Of a DNA stretch of 64,000 nt, positions 1 through 11,311 are shown one piece after another (the first letter of the stretch is position 1; each line of letters starts with the position of its first letter). Below the pieces are notes generated by a model. It did no database searches. It was not told where the DNA came from and saw only the letters and a list, made by a program, of their open reading frames with translations. Origin of the DNA: Ichthyophis bannanicus (taxonomy: Eukaryota; Chordata; Amphibia; Gymnophiona; Ichthyophiidae). The position numbers and the translations under genes were made by a program. The stretch covers positions 12,500,305 to 12,564,304 of the forward strand of contig CM066048.1 in the NCBI GenBank assembly GCA_033557465.1, written 5' to 3'.

Positions 1-5
1 GCAGT

Positions 6-890
6 TTGCTGTGGTGGTTGGACCCAAATCATTTTCAGGCAGGTGTGCCTTTGGAACACCCAGAGTGGGTGTTGGTCACCATAGACACCAGCCTGTCCGG
101 CTGGGGGGCTCATTGCCAAGCTCAAGTGATGCAGGGGAACTGGTCCATGGAGGAGAGCAGTTGGTCGATCAATCGGTTAGAGCTCAGAGTGGTGTACTTG
201 ACGCTACAGGATTTCAGAAGTTTGATCGAGGGGAGAGCGGTCGCGTCTTCTCCGACAATCTAGTGATGGTATCCTGTATCAACAGACAGGGAGGCATGGG
301 CAGTGCTCTCTTGCTGAAGGAAAGAAAGGAATTGATGCAGTGAGCGGAAGTTCATCTCGTGGCTCTCTTGGCGGCACATGTAGCAGGGAAGGACAACATG
401 CAGGCCGACTAACTCAGTTGAAATGTTCTTGATCCAGGAGAATGGGAGCTGAACACGGCTGTCTTTCATGACATTACGGTGAAGTGAGGACAGCCAGTCA
501 TGGATCTGATGGCTACTTTCAGCAAATCCAAGGCATCTCAGTTTTACAGCAGACGCAGGGAGCACATGTCGGAGGGGTTCGACGGTTTGGTACAGCCCTG
601 GCCATCGGGCAAGCTCCTTTATGTGTTTCCTCCTTGGCCAATGATCGGTCGAGTCGTTCGGCGGTTAGCGGGGCACAACTGGATGGTGATTCTCATTGCT
701 TCGGATTGGCCCAGGAGGCCCTGGTATGCGGATCTGATGCGGCTTCTAGTGGAATCCCCTTGGAGACTGCCCGATCAAATCAATCTGTTGAGTCAGGGAC
801 CTGTTCTGATGCCGCAGGTGGATCGGTTCTTGCTTACGGCTTGGCTCTTGAAAGGGAATGGTTGTGACGTAGGGGATACTCAGCATCAGT
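6..890 (+). pseudogene. DIRS pol fragment: RNase H and downstream domain
   Basis: The first frame (6-263) reads through a DIRS RNase H start: an Asp in TIDTSLSGWGAH and a Glu in SINRLELRVV are the expected first two catalytic acids. The third block (SDNLVMVSCINRQGG) lies in another frame (11-343), so there is a frameshift near position 210. Stops interrupt the next part, with recognisable GKDNMQAD and LDPGEWELN blocks. From 500 to 890 a longer frame carries the tryptophan- and proline-rich segment typical of DIRS pol (FPPWPMIGRVVRRL, WPRRPWYADL). The reverse transcriptase itself would lie left of the window. The gene is non-functional. Confidence 0.8.
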
Positions 891-1890
891 GATAGCTACT
901 ATGTTGAAGTCCAAGAGAAGATCAACTTCCTTGGCTTATGTTTGAGTTTGGCGTATTTTTGAGGCGTGTTGTGAGGAGCATAGCGTTAGGCCATTTTTGG
1001 TAGCTTTACCAGAGATCTTATCATTCCTTCAGGGGGGACTAGAAAAAGGTCTAGCCCTTGCACCTGGCTGCCCTAGCTTGCTATAGGGGAGCGGTGCAAG
1101 GAAAAGTTTTGACATTACATCCGGATGTTTCAATGCTGCTTTCGAGTGGCTAGGAATATCAGACCACCAGTAAGACCAGTAGTGCCAGCTTGGGATTTGA
1201 ACTTAGTGCTGGAGGCATTGACGCAGCCTCCTTTTAAGTCAGGGTCATCAGTGAGTTTGAGAGAACTGTCTTGGAAAACCGCCTTCCTCGTGGCTTTGTA
1301 TTCCACGAGAAGGGTTTCAGACTTGCAGGCGCTCTCCTGTTGGGAGCCGTACATTCAATTTTCGGCGGAAAAAGTGATGTTACGGCCAGTACCATCCTCT
1401 CTGCCTAAAATAGTTTCAGGTTTTCACTTGAATCAGTTGGTATCTCTGACTTTTCCAGGTAGAGAAAAAGGTGGTATGGATTGGTCGCTGTGGAAGTTAG
1501 ATCTCGGGCGAGTGCTACGGAAGTATCTCAGTAGAATGGAGTCGTTTCGGAGATAGGTTGTTCGTGCTTTTCAATGGGCCACGCAAGGGGAAGGCGACTA
1601 CCAAAGCCTCAATTGTCCGGTGGGTGAAACACGCTATTGGAGCAGCATATAAGGCAAGGGGAAATCGCCTCCCGTAGGACTCAGAGCTCATTCTACTAGA
1701 GACCAAGCGACGTCTTGGGCTGAATTTGCTTTGGTGCCTCCAGTGGATATCTGCATGAGGGGCAATGTGGTCATTGTTGCATACTTTCATGAGCCATTAT
1801 AGATTAGATGTACTAGCAAGGGGAGACGCTAAAGTGGGGGCCTCATTCATTATGGTAGGGCTCGCAGGACCCTCCCGAGTTTAGGTACTG
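891..1890 (+). pseudogene. DIRS tyrosine recombinase (broken)
   Basis: Tyrosine recombinases of the lambda-integrase fold insert the circular DIRS DNA. The N-terminal part (about 893-1120) is split by stops but keeps the ILSFLQGGLEKGLAL-type block. The frame at 1125-1556 holds the catalytic core, including WDLNLVLEALTQPPF and the first Arg box (LYSTRRVSDLQAL). After a stop at 1554 the C-terminal box follows in other frames: an AHSTRDQATSWA block near 1680-1720 (the His-x-x-Arg region) and HYRLDVLA near 1795-1815, which contains the expected nucleophile Tyr. Domain order and motifs match vertebrate DIRS copies. It is multiply frameshifted. Confidence 0.85.
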
Positions 1891-1941
1891 CTTTGGTACT
1901 GCCTAAGGTTCCTGGACTGGCCCAGAGAGATGAAGAGGAAA

Positions 1942-2002
1942 GAGAAATTAGACCTTACCTGCTAATTGTCTTTCCTTGAGTTCTCTCCGGGCCAGTCCAG
2001 GG
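1942..2002 (+). repeat. DIRS inverted repeat, left arm
   Basis: These 61 bases are the exact reverse complement of 2481-2541, by direct comparison. They sit just after the recombinase. A related shorter copy of the outer end (CCTGGACTGGCCCAGAGAG, 1911-1929) lies immediately upstream in the opposite sense, so this spot can itself fold. The arrangement resembles the internal complementary region plus terminal repeat of DIRS elements. Confidence 0.85.
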
Positions 2003-2480
2003 CCCACCCAGTTAGTCTGCAAGTGTTCAGAGAGAACTAGAATATTGGCCGTGCAGTCAGTAGTAGACAGATATGATGTTGCAGTTGATTGAATAGTAGA
2101 GAGATATGAGGTCGCTGTTGGATGATGGTGGAGAGTTTGATTCTGGGTAGCATGGATTTTGGGGCTCCCTCGGGGATAAGGAGGGGGTTCGCTCGCTAAC
2201 AGCTACAAAAAAAAAAAATACGTAACTGCTTGATCAAATGAGGAAAAGTAACCTCAAATAAGTAAAAAAAAGAAAAGAAATAGAAAATGAAAAATAAATA
2301 AGAACAGAGATTCAGGAAGTACACGTTCTTGGTTTGTTGTGTTTCATAGTTTGTAGTTAAGTTAGACTGCTTGGACAATAGAAGACTGAGTCTCTGACAC
2401 CAGGGGGAGCGGGATAGACTTTCAGCAAGATTTTCAGAATTCAATCCTCAGCTGCTGGAGGAGGATGACCACCCTAAAGT
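2003..2480. other. DIRS 3' non-coding spacer
   Basis: Non-coding sequence between the two inverted-repeat arms, with an A-rich run at 2206-2300. No gene or structural RNA seen. Confidence 0.5.
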
Positions 2481-2541
2481 CCCTGGACTGGCCCGGAGAG
2501 AACTCAAGGAAAGACAATTAGCAGGTAAGGTCTAATTTCTC
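2481..2541 (-). repeat. DIRS inverted repeat, right arm
   Basis: Exact reverse complement of 1942-2002 (61 of 61 bases). Probably the right terminal repeat of the DIRS element, because recognisable retroviral integrase sequence begins immediately after it. Confidence 0.8.
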
Positions 2542-3244
2542 CTTTACTACTTCGGCTGTTGTCTCTCTTTTACATGGTGCTATTTCTATCCATTGTGAAC
2601 ATGGGCACACCAATACTAGCAGATATCTTTTCCCTTGACATGGTTTCTGCATGCCAATATGCCAATGCATAAATGGACCTTGTGGCTTGGGTATTGAGCT
2701 CACAGGTATGTTACTTTTCCTATGCGGGACATTAGAAAGCACATATGGCAACTTCCTACCACTGTCTGAATAAGCTTCTTCATATCCACACACCAATGCT
2801 GATCTTTTAATTCAGCATAGAGTACTGACACTCCACAGTGGTTCGTATAATGCATTAATGTCACTAGATGTACTAATGAAGGAGAAGATGCACAAATCTT
2901 ACCTGAGAGATGCACCCAAACCCCTTTCTCCTTAGTGCATCCTGCTAATTCCCATTGTGCTAAATCATCCTGTAAAACATTATCCTGCAATTCTGTAATA
3001 TTATATTGCTGTGGTTGGAACGTGTTGCTACTATAGTGCATAACTTTTCCTTTAGAAACGTTCCCTTTACATCGTTTAGCTTAACTTGTAAATTCTCTTG
3101 TGCTTTCTTCTGTTCTGCTGCTTCCCATTGTTCTAAATTTTTCCTTTGCGTTTCTGACATTTCATCTATTCTCCTGCCAGGTGCACTGTCTGTCTCCCCT
3201 TCCTCTTCGTCACATGTATTATCACTTTCCTCATCTGACAAACA
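2542..3244 (-). pseudogene. Endogenous retrovirus fragment: integrase plus gag piece
   Basis: Read on the minus strand, 3241-2960 is a charged gag-like segment (acidic start, then a Gln/Glu/Lys-rich helix). It runs into an integrase zinc-binding region with the spaced His-His-Cys-Cys pattern (near 2900-2740), then the start of the integrase core (PQGPFMHWHI, near 2690-2650; LVLVCPCSQWIE). The first catalytic Asp expected after MHWH appears replaced by Gly. Protease and reverse transcriptase are missing, so this is an internally deleted, dead copy. The core style resembles gamma/epsilon-like fish and amphibian ERVs. The element continues on the far side of the CR1 insertion, at 7008-7700. Confidence 0.7.
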
Positions 3245-3300
3245 GTTAGAAAAAACTAAAAGGAGCAGTTGCGAAGGTTAAAGACGTACATCAAGCTTGG

Positions 3301-5302
3301 GTGTTGAAAAATACTATCTTGGAAGCCCAGACCAGCTGTATTCCACGCTTTAAGAAAAGTGGAAGGAAGTCCAAAAAACTGCCAGCATGGTTTAAAGGTG
3401 AGGTCAGAGAGGCTGTTGCCAAAAAAGCATCTTTCAGGAAATGGAAAAAAGAGCCAAATGACGAAACCTGGAAACAGCACAAGCACTGGCAAGTCAAATG
3501 CAAGGCATTGATAAGGCAGGCAAAGAGAGAATTTGAGAAGAAGCTTGCTGCGGAAGCAAAAACACGAAATAAAGACCTTTTCAAGTACATTCGTAGCAAA
3601 AAACCTGTGAGAGAGTCAGTTGGTCCATTAGATGATAAAAGGGTTAAAGGAGCACTAAAAGGCGACAAGGCAATAGCGGAGAGACTGAATGAATTATTTG
3701 CTTCGGTCTTTACTGAGGAAGATGTAGGGATGTTACCCATGACTGAAGTGGTATATAAAGGTGCGGAAGAATTGAAGGAAATATCGATACATCGGGAAGA
3801 TGTCTTACAACTATTAGATAAACTGAAGAGTAGCAAATCACCTGGGCCGGATGGTATACATCCAAGGGTGTTGAAAGAACTGAAATATGAGATTGCAGAA
3901 CTGCTATCAGTAATCTGTGAACTATCATTAAAATCATCTCTAATACCTGAAGATTGGAGGATCGCCAATGTAACACCAATTTTTAAAAAGGGTTCCAGGG
4001 GTGATCCGGGAAACTACAGACCGGTGAGCCTGACGTCAGTACCGGGAAAAATGGTAGAAACCATCATAAAGAATAAAATTACTCAGCATGTAGATAGTCA
4101 CGACCTAATGGGAGACAGCCAACATGGCTTTAGACAAGGAAGATCTTGTCTTACTAATCTGTTATGTTTTTTTGAAGGAGTGAATAAACAGGTGGACAAA
4201 GGTGAGTCGGTTGATATTGTGTATCTGGACTTTCAGAAAGCCTTTGACAAGGTCCCTCATCAGATACTTTTGGCAAAACTAAAGAGTCATGGGATAGGAG
4301 GCAGTGTACTATTGTGGATCAGGAACTGGTTAAAAGATAGAAAGCAGAGGGTAGGGCTAAATGGCCAATTTTTCCGAATGGAGAAAGGTGAATAGTGGTG
4401 TACCCCAGGGATCTGTGCTGGGTCCGCTGCTTTTTGACATATTCATAAATGACCTGGAAAGTGGAATAACGAGTGAGATTATCAAATTTGCAGATGACAC
4501 AAAACTATTTAAAGTTGTTAAAACCCAAGAGGATTGTGAAAAATTGCAAGAGGATCTTGATAAATTGGAAGACTGGGCATCAAAATGGCAGATGAAATTT
4601 AATGTGGACAAGTGCAAGGTTATGCACCTAGGGAAGAACAACCCAAACTATGGTTACACGATGCAAGGTTCCACATTAGGAACCACCACCCAGGAAAAAG
4701 ATTTAGGCGTCATTGTGGATACCATGTTAAAACCCTTGGCCCAGTGTGCAGCGGCGGCCAAGAGAGCAAATAGAATGCTAGGTATGATAAGGAAAGGAAT
4801 GGAAAATAAAACAAAAGATATTATAATGCCTCTATATCGTTCCATGGTGAGACCGCACCTTGAATATTGTGTGCAATTCTGGTCGCCGTATCTTAAAAAG
4901 GATATAGCGATTTTAGAAAAGGTACAGAGAAGAGCCACCAAAATGGTAAAGGGGATGGAAGGATACTCCTATGAAGAAAGGCTAAAAAGGTTAGGGCTCT
5001 TTAACCTGGAAAAGAGATGGCTGAGGGGAGATATGATAGAAGTCTATAAATTAATGAACGGAATGGAACGGGTAAACGTAGATCGATTGTTTACCTTATC
5101 AGAATATAGAAAGACTAGGGGACATGCAATGAAGCTACAGGGTAAACTATTTAAGACTAATAAAAGAAAATATTTTTTCACTCAACGTGTAATCAAACTC
5201 TGGAATTTGTTACCGGAGGATGTAGTAAAGGCTGTTAGTGTAGCTGGGTTTAAAAAAGGTTTGGACAAGTTCCTGGAGGAAAGGTCCATAAACCATTATT
5301 AA
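3301..5302 (+). pseudogene. CR1 ORF2 reverse transcriptase (copy A, one frameshift)
   Basis: Encodes the CR1 reverse transcriptase and C-terminal part of ORF2; the endonuclease is lost by 5' truncation. Motifs in order: [72 protein letters not shown], and the catalytic FADD box (KFADDTKLF). After these come the CR1 C-terminal blocks [29 protein letters not shown] and FFTQRV. The frame 3301-4395 and the frame 4361-5302 overlap, so one small indel near 4365-4390 breaks an otherwise long ORF. It ends just before the non-coding CR1 3' end. Confidence 0.9.
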
Positions 5303-5380
5303 GAAGTGACCGAAGATATCAATGCTTGATCCAGTACAAGCATTGTGGAACTTGTGTCTCTTGGGGAAACTGCTAGGTAC

Positions 5381-6913
5381 TGTAAACGGGGGCGCTGGGC
5401 GTGAATGTCCACAGTCTTGGCAAAGGCAAATACTATTATGACTTGCAAAGGATTGTGGGGAATGTAGTCCATTCATACCAGAATCAGCCGTTCACAAAAT
5501 AATGAGTTGTGTTGCTCGAGTGTAAGCAAAGAAAATATATTTTATTTATGGGGTTATTTCTCCCACACAGATTCACTTGGTAACACAAAAGGATACTTGC
5601 TTTCAGTATTGTACTTAGGAAAAACAAATCATGATATCAGCAACTGAACTTCTTAAGCAATCAATCAAACAATAAAGACCTTGATGGGAAACAGAAAGGT
5701 CTTTCTGAGGGCTCCTGCTAATACCTTTTAGCAGTGCTCCAAAAGCAAAAACAAAACCCAAAAAGTAACCAAAAACTGTTCTTTTTCAAGGATAACTTTC
5801 TTGTATTTTCACACACAAACAGTAGTTTCCTTTCAGAGCTCATGTGCAATTGTGCATGGCTTAATTGCCAACAATTAGTCAGCTGCAAACCCCTTTGCTG
5901 GTTTACTTTCTATACGTGGCTCAAATCCTACCCTAAAGCTTTCTTGTAAACTTTTCTGGGTAGATAAAAGAACAAGTTATATTTCCTTTTTGATGGTTGT
6001 TGTATTTGTGAAAGTATTTTACCACAGCAGCTTATTCAGAGAGCAATCCATGTATTCATTCTGATCATTTAAAATATCTCCTTCTTCTTCAACTATCATA
6101 GAATCAATATCATGGTCTGGCTCAGAGGAATTCCTTAATGGAGCACTCTCAGGACAATACTTGTTTCCCTGCTGTCTTCCAAGTGAAGAGCTAGGGCATA
6201 GATCAGTGTTCATACCTGAGCTTCCTTTGTTGTTAGGTTTCCTCTCCAGATAGCCTGGCCAGTAAGTAATCCAGCTTTTATGTCCAGCCTTCCAATCAAG
6301 ATCCCTGGACACTGGGTCTCTCTTCACATACCTTCTTGCACTGGTCTTAGGGCCCCTTCCAAATGCAACCGTCTCCTTCACAGGTGCCGTCCGGGAATTC
6401 CTGGCTTTGTAACCCCACTCCTCTGGCTTCTTCCAGTCCAATGGAGTATGCTTGCCTCTGGAATGACTCCCAACACACATACTGCTATGGGCTCCTTCTT
6501 TAGACCTCCAAGATGTTTTTCTCTTCTTTCTTCCACGTTGTGGCTGCTGCTGCTTCCTGATCTGGAACTTGAGCTCTGAGTTCCTCAACTCCATCTGATT
6601 CTGTGTAGAATGTTTTACTTTTAACTTGTTTAGAGGGATGCTCCACCCTAGCACAGCTCAGCTGTGCTGAATCAAGCCCTGCCCTTGGAGATGAGTGATT
6701 GGGGATTACCTCATAGCTCTCCTGATTGAACACACGTTTCCCCACTTCAGCTCCTCTAGAGGCAGTTTGAAACCTGGTGCATTCTGGGACTGGTAGTCTT
6801 TTATGAAAACATTCTGTTTTAGTATTTCTACCAGCAAAGACAGGTTGCTTGTTCAGAGCCAATTCACCTCTATTATAGCTCCTTCCTGAACTATGATAAG
6901 CTTCCTTATCACA
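5381..6913 (-). mobile_element. Solo LTR a of Gmr1-like Gypsy family
   Basis: A 1,533-bp solo LTR on the minus strand. It starts TGTGATAAGGAAGCTTATC at 6913, matching the LTR start of the two-LTR copy at 46101, and ends in CA at 5381. A 4-bp target duplication GTAC flanks it (5377-5380 and 6914-6917), and the flanking CR1 sequence becomes continuous when the LTR is removed. There is an AATAAA signal near 5542-5550 on the minus strand. A long open frame fills the first two thirds. Confidence 0.9.
6019..6913 (-). pseudogene. LTR-encoded ORF, copy a (frameshifted)
   Basis: The frame opens with the very first LTR codon (TGT, Cys) at 6913 and begins CDKEAYHSSG. This matches CDKEAYLGPG at the start of the 3' LTR at 46101, with further shared spacing of G-E-L-K-PV-G-KT and VP-C-R-Q residues over about 70 codons. 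It runs to a stop at 6500. The homologous frame continues from 6654 to 6019, so one frameshift lies near 6560-6620. The C-terminus is acidic and ends EYMDCSLNKLLW. The middle is rich in Lys, Arg, Gln and Ser and looks disordered. There is no ATG near the start. Function unknown. Confidence 0.7.
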
Positions 6914-7007
6914 GTACATATGACCTAGATTGGCCACTTTTGGAAACAGAATACTGGGCTTGATGGACCTTGGTCTGACCCAGTATGGCATATCTTATGT
7001 TCTTATG

Positions 7008-7700
7008 TTAACCTGTCTGCTTCTCCAGTGAGACCCTCATCTCGTTTAACCCATTCCTCTGGACTGTCCATATATTCCAGCTTCATACAGACAAAAATTG
7101 TTGCCCACTGTTTATTTTCATTTTTATTTTCTATGTCTTTATACACTCTCTCTAAAATGGGACTAGTTTTAAAAGAAGATTTCTTCTTATCTCTTGGGAG
7201 TGCCTCATATCCTTGAGCTATCAAGGGTGCTTAGAGTGTTCTCAAAACTGCAGTTATAATAGTCTTAAATACTCTTTTCCTTACCTTTTATCTTTTAAGT
7301 CTGTTGGAGCTGTGGGATTATACGGGGCTGGCAAATCACTCTCCCTTCCTGTGTCTAACATGCATCTAACCTGCTGCCATAAATTAAAATGCTGAATGTG
7401 TAAAACTAGAGCTTTATCCTTCTTTCTAGATTTGATTTGCTCCATTAATGCTGCTAGACACTTGGGTTCTAGAGAGTCCTTCTCTGACCAGAAGAAAGAC
7501 GCCTCCTTGGAAGCCCATTTGTGCCATTTCTGATTGTACTGTTCAATAGTTTTCTTATTTAACGGATATTTCTCTAGTACTGGTTCTAACGGAGTCCTAT
7601 CCATTCCTCCTATATTTCTACTTATCAAGAATAATAAAAAATACTTCTTACCTTGCCAGAAGTCTTCTGCAGGAATCCAAAGAAACTCAGCACTCTCCAG
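7008..7700 (-). pseudogene. Endogenous retrovirus gag (N-terminal part)
   Basis: Minus-strand gag-like frames at 7628-7281 and 7224-7003, separated by a small frameshift, form the upstream half of the ERV whose integrase lies at 2542-3244. The first frame has a gag-like helical composition (NKKTIEQYNQKWHKWASKE) and contains a Pro-rich stretch near its end. It abuts the tail of CR1 copy A exactly. I see no convincing LTR or primer-binding site upstream. The assignment as gag rests on position and composition more than on a diagnostic motif. Confidence 0.5.
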
Positions 7701-8110
7701 GTTTCACTTCTTCACTCCATTGACCAGCGATTAGAGTAATATATCAGGAAGCGGGTCACCAGCACACTCCATCATACGCAACCTGGGTAATGCAGGATTT
7801 CCGGCAGTGGGGCTGCACTGATTTTTAGCATCGTGCCCAAACTGCATACTAATTTTTCATAAACATGTCCCACAGAGTCTGAGCTTACCTCCTTACTGTC
7901 TTTAATGGCTAAGGATAGCAGGACATCTCTGAACATTTCTCTAAGAGAGATTGCCCTTGTGCAAGTTAATTCTGAGAAATACCCCCTCCCACCTCTCTTC
8001 TGTACATTTTCTCCACTGAGCACCCTGGGGAGACAGAACTTTTCTGAGCACTCCCCGCTTATCAGGGAGAAGCTGGCCACTGCACCCTGGTGTGTACCAC
8101 GGAGAGGAGA
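7701..8110. other. No gene recognised (possible ERV leader)
   Basis: An open frame on the minus strand (8080-7772) has no recognisable motif. The position upstream of gag suggests ERV leader or LTR sequence, but I cannot define LTR ends. Confidence 0.3.
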
Positions 8111-8243
8111 TATAGGAGCTTGTTTACAAAGCTGCGGTAGTGGTTCGCGATCGTTATCGGAGCTGCGGCTCCATTGAAATCAATGGGGCCGCGGCTCCGA
8201 TAACGATCGCGAACCGCTACCGCGGCTTTGTAAAAAGCCCCAT
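8111..8243. repeat. Long imperfect palindrome (MITE-like)
   Basis: Two arms of about 60 bp face each other around a short AT-rich centre near 8174-8180. The left arm contains GGTTCGCGATCGTTATCGGA and the right arm its near-exact complement. The outer ends, TATAGGAGCTTGTTTAC and its counterpart reading TATGGGGCTTTTTAC, also pair. CpG-rich arms with a defined outer edge suggest a short fold-back DNA transposon. I cannot assign a superfamily or a certain target duplication. Confidence 0.75.
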
Positions 8244-9247
8244 AGTTACATGTACTCTGATTTTGAGCTCATGCACAATGTTTCATTACCTGTTAACAGT
8301 TTGACTTATTTTCTACATAGTTTGAATTGGAACAGAACTAAACACCTTTGTAATACAAAAATGGCAATTTATTTGCTTCAGCAAAATGAAGAGCTATTTT
8401 TAAATTAGATAATAAAAACTTTAAATCACCATTTACGTTTCTTTTTCAGAAGAGAAATCTTGGTTTACTTTTATCTCTGCTCAAACTGTCCTGTTTGATT
8501 CTGAGCATATGCAGATTTTGTGACGAAACAGAAAATTTTGGAGCCACAGAGGACAGCTCTAGGCTCAACTGATATCAAAGTCCTTACCGTAACCAAACAG
8601 TTTGATAAAAAAGAGAATTTTGAACCTGCACAAAAGGTCAAAAATCACATTCCATTGTGTACCATTTTGGGTGTGGAAATCAGGACAAAAAATGAGTTCT
8701 CTTGGAATCTGGATTCACTCCAAAATGCAAGTGCTATTTAATATCAAGAGAACACTGCCAAGAAAGCCCAGGGGCTGTTGGGTCACCAGGATTCAGCATT
8801 GACTCAACGGCACACAAAGCTAGTATCAAACATAATGTACAGGAGAGTTTACAGAATTAATTACAACAGAGGAATTGAATACAGATGCAGAAACTACACA
8901 AAGATCCTGATTTACTAATACTATTATCTGATGCTGGAGAAGAACTTAATCACTACTGAAATGACTAATAGCAAACAAGATAGCCTGTTCTGTTTTCATT
9001 TTGCAGATGGAAAATTAGACTATGGGGATCTTATTCCTGATCCTGCTGCTACTGAGATCAGAAACTGACAAATTTATCAAATCTGGCCCTCCATCTGGGA
9101 TTGTGCTACAGGATATGTAAAACAGAGTCTTTTGAGGCCAGTGCAGAAACCCTTAGAGCTCTAGAACACGATTTCATAGTACACATTTAATGCAGATCAA
9201 ATACAAAACACTAGTACTGTTCCACAGAGCATTTCTTCAGCAAAATG
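8244..9247. other. AT-rich, no gene; scrap of RTE-like tail
   Basis: No coding sequence recognised. GACTCAACGGCAC near 8803 matches the end of the RTE-like LINE at 54574-54590, so a short RTE 3' fragment is likely. Confidence 0.35.
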
Positions 9248-9310
9248 CAATGCAATGTGTGCCTTCGAGTCAGTCCTGACTCCTGGTGACCCAGAAGCTC
9301 CTGGGTTTTT
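9248..9310 (+). repeat. RTE/BovB-related repeat fragment
   Basis: The segment GTGTGCCTTCGAGTCAGTCC followed by CTCCTGGTGACCC resembles the conserved part of squamate and amphibian BovB/RTE-linked repeats. A related piece is at 61437-61465. Confidence 0.4.
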
Positions 9311-9822
9311 CTTCAGCAGCAGTCGTCATATCTACATACACTTCCAACAAAGCCACATTCAGGAAGAACTACCCGACAGCTTGCAAACAACGCACTGATT
9401 GTGCCACATGAAAGAACTAAATTCAACCAGCAAGCCTGCAACTGCACATTTAACCTATATGCATCTTCCTTATGGAATTCTCTCCCAACTAAAATCCAAT
9501 GCATTAAGGAGCTTTCAACATTTAGAAGGCAGCTAAAAACCCACTTATTCAGAGAACATCTGGGATTCCGAGCAGAACATCACCCATTGAAACTGAGACT
9601 GGGAATAAAAACTGAGAAATATTGGACAAACAGGATTGTAAATATGTTATATAGGTAAAATCGATGCAAATCTATCGATTGTAACTACCCCACCCCCGGT
9701 GATGAGTTCCCCCTCCCCCAAAGTATGCCACCCTTTATCTATATGTTATAAACCACTTTGTTGAGTTGTAAACCACTTTGACCAGGTGAAAAGCAGTATA
9801 AGCACAGCTAAATAAATAAATG
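9311..9822 (+). mobile_element. L2 LINE 3' fragment
   Basis: The frame at 9401-9658 matches the very C-terminus of L2 ORF2 (NLYASSLWNSLPTKIQ, then FRRQLKTHLF). It is followed by an L2 3' end with the AACCACTTTG and GTATAAGCAC blocks and an (AAATA)n tail ending about 9822. Severely 5'-truncated. Confidence 0.75.
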
Positions 9823-10979
9823 TTTTGCACAGTGATGTTATAAGCACACAGCATGCAAATTAATTGAGTGAAAAACATCAGCACTAAACTGGAAGGACAA
9901 ACCAAACACATGTAAACATGAGGTCTGCGTTAGCAACCCCTGTATGTTGTGCAAGGTTTTGGAATGCTGTCCCTGAAGAAACAGGGTAATCTGAGGTGAC
10001 GCTTTGACACTTTACCTCAGATGATCCAGGCACCAGTGAAGACCCCCAATACCATCAACACAGATACCAACTCTCCATGACCAATACCATTGGTGGCCCC
10101 ATGAACCCCATTTCCCCCACCATCTCACAAAAATCATTTGTGGCCACATGGGTCCCACACCCCTCCTCCAGCCTCTCAGAAATTCATTGGTGGCTCTGTG
10201 GACCTCCACTAATCCTAGCCCACCTCCATTTATCCCTAACACCTCCCCCCCCCCAGTACCTTTAGTAGAGCAGGAAGCAGGAGTGATGCCCACGTGCTCG
10301 TCTCCCCTCTGCCATTACTCAATATGGCGGCAGCTGACCCCATGCAGTACATCCCTGGGATGCAGCACTGCCAGGGGTGCTGAGTCTACCAAATAAGGAA
10401 AGAAATTCCTTTTTTGGCAGATGCATCCTCCGCTCCCTGCAGTGCATCCAGCAGACTGATTGACCCAACTCTGTGCGTCTCAGGATGCACCATGGTGATG
10501 GGGGGGTCAGGCTGTGAAATAAGGAATATTTGGCAGACTGAGTGCCCCCAAAGCTGGCATAAAGATCCAGCATTAAAAGTAAAGTAAAACACTCCGCCGT
10601 TTCAGGGCGTTTTTTTTTACATTGGGCGCGATTACAAATTCAGTATTTTGCAAGCGATTAGCATGCCCACTGTGCTATGCTTTAGTGCAATGGCGTTTCT
10701 AGCGATTTTCTCATGCAACCTTGCTTTCTGCTTTGGACAGCAAGCGTAGCGTGGGAAAATCACCAGAGCAAGCACAGGGTTTCTGCATCAGCTGTTTGTG
10801 TCACCGGACCTAGAGCATATTTTACAGGAACACTTTAAGCATTCTAGCATGTACACACCTGATACACAATAGCTAAAGGTACACATGGGTTATGCCAATG
10901 CCAGTGTATAGAACATTTGACCCAGTTAGAGAAGGTCACGATCCAGTCCCTTCCAAAAGAACACAGAGACCTAAAAGAT
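9823..10979. other. No gene recognised
   Basis: Unique-looking sequence with a C-rich, low-complexity part at 10085-10260 and an A/T run at 10611-10620. No feature could be supported. Confidence 0.4.
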
Positions 10980-11300
10980 GTATAGGATTTTGTGCCGATC
11001 TGCTGCTTTTTACGCTGTCGATCACCAGGGGCTCTGTTCTGTTCTATCTTTGCACTGGTGGATCTTCTGCTGCTGCTATCCCAATCGGTGTACCTCAGGG
11101 CTCTGTCTGAGGATGTCTTCTCTCTTTATACTTGTCACCCCGATCTCCTCTCATGATTTTCAGTACTTTTTGCTGATGACACTCAGATTTACCTCTCTAT
11201 AACAGAAAGGTCTCCAGGAATCCAGACCCAAATCTGTCTGATGTTGCTGTCTGAGGTCTCTTCTCTGCAAGTCTGTTTCTGTGAGTCTCGAGTGCTAGGG
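10980..11300 (+). mobile_element. L2 LINE reverse transcriptase fragment
   Basis: Decayed L2 RT on the plus strand. IPIGVPQGSV is readable at about 11080-11108, and a degraded ADDTQIYL-type box lies in another frame at about 11175-11200. No open frame covers it. Confidence 0.55.
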
Positions 11301-11311
11301 CCATTGATATT

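Larger units (their letters stand above)
1..2541 (+). mobile_element. DIRS-type tyrosine-recombinase retrotransposon, 3' part
   Basis: This is the 3' portion of a DIRS-like element entering from the left edge of the window. It holds in order an RNase H region, a conserved downstream pol segment and a tyrosine recombinase, followed by a non-coding end with inverted repeats. DIRS elements integrate with a tyrosine recombinase rather than a DDE integrase and use split or inverted terminal repeats, which fits the 61-bp inverted repeat near the right end. Several frameshifts and stops show the copy is dead. Its right end abuts a minus-strand ERV fragment at about 2541. Confidence 0.85.
3245..7007 (+). 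mobile_element. CR1 LINE copy A (5'-truncated, interrupted)
   Basis: 5'-truncated CR1 of the lineage whose 3' tail is built of TTCTTATG units. It runs 3245-5380, is interrupted by a minus-strand solo LTR (5381-6913), and resumes at 6914 up to the tail at 7007. The resumed sequence fits uninterrupted CR1 copies elsewhere in the window, for example 18957-19055. The element lies inside a minus-strand ERV, whose gag continues on both sides. Confidence 0.9.
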
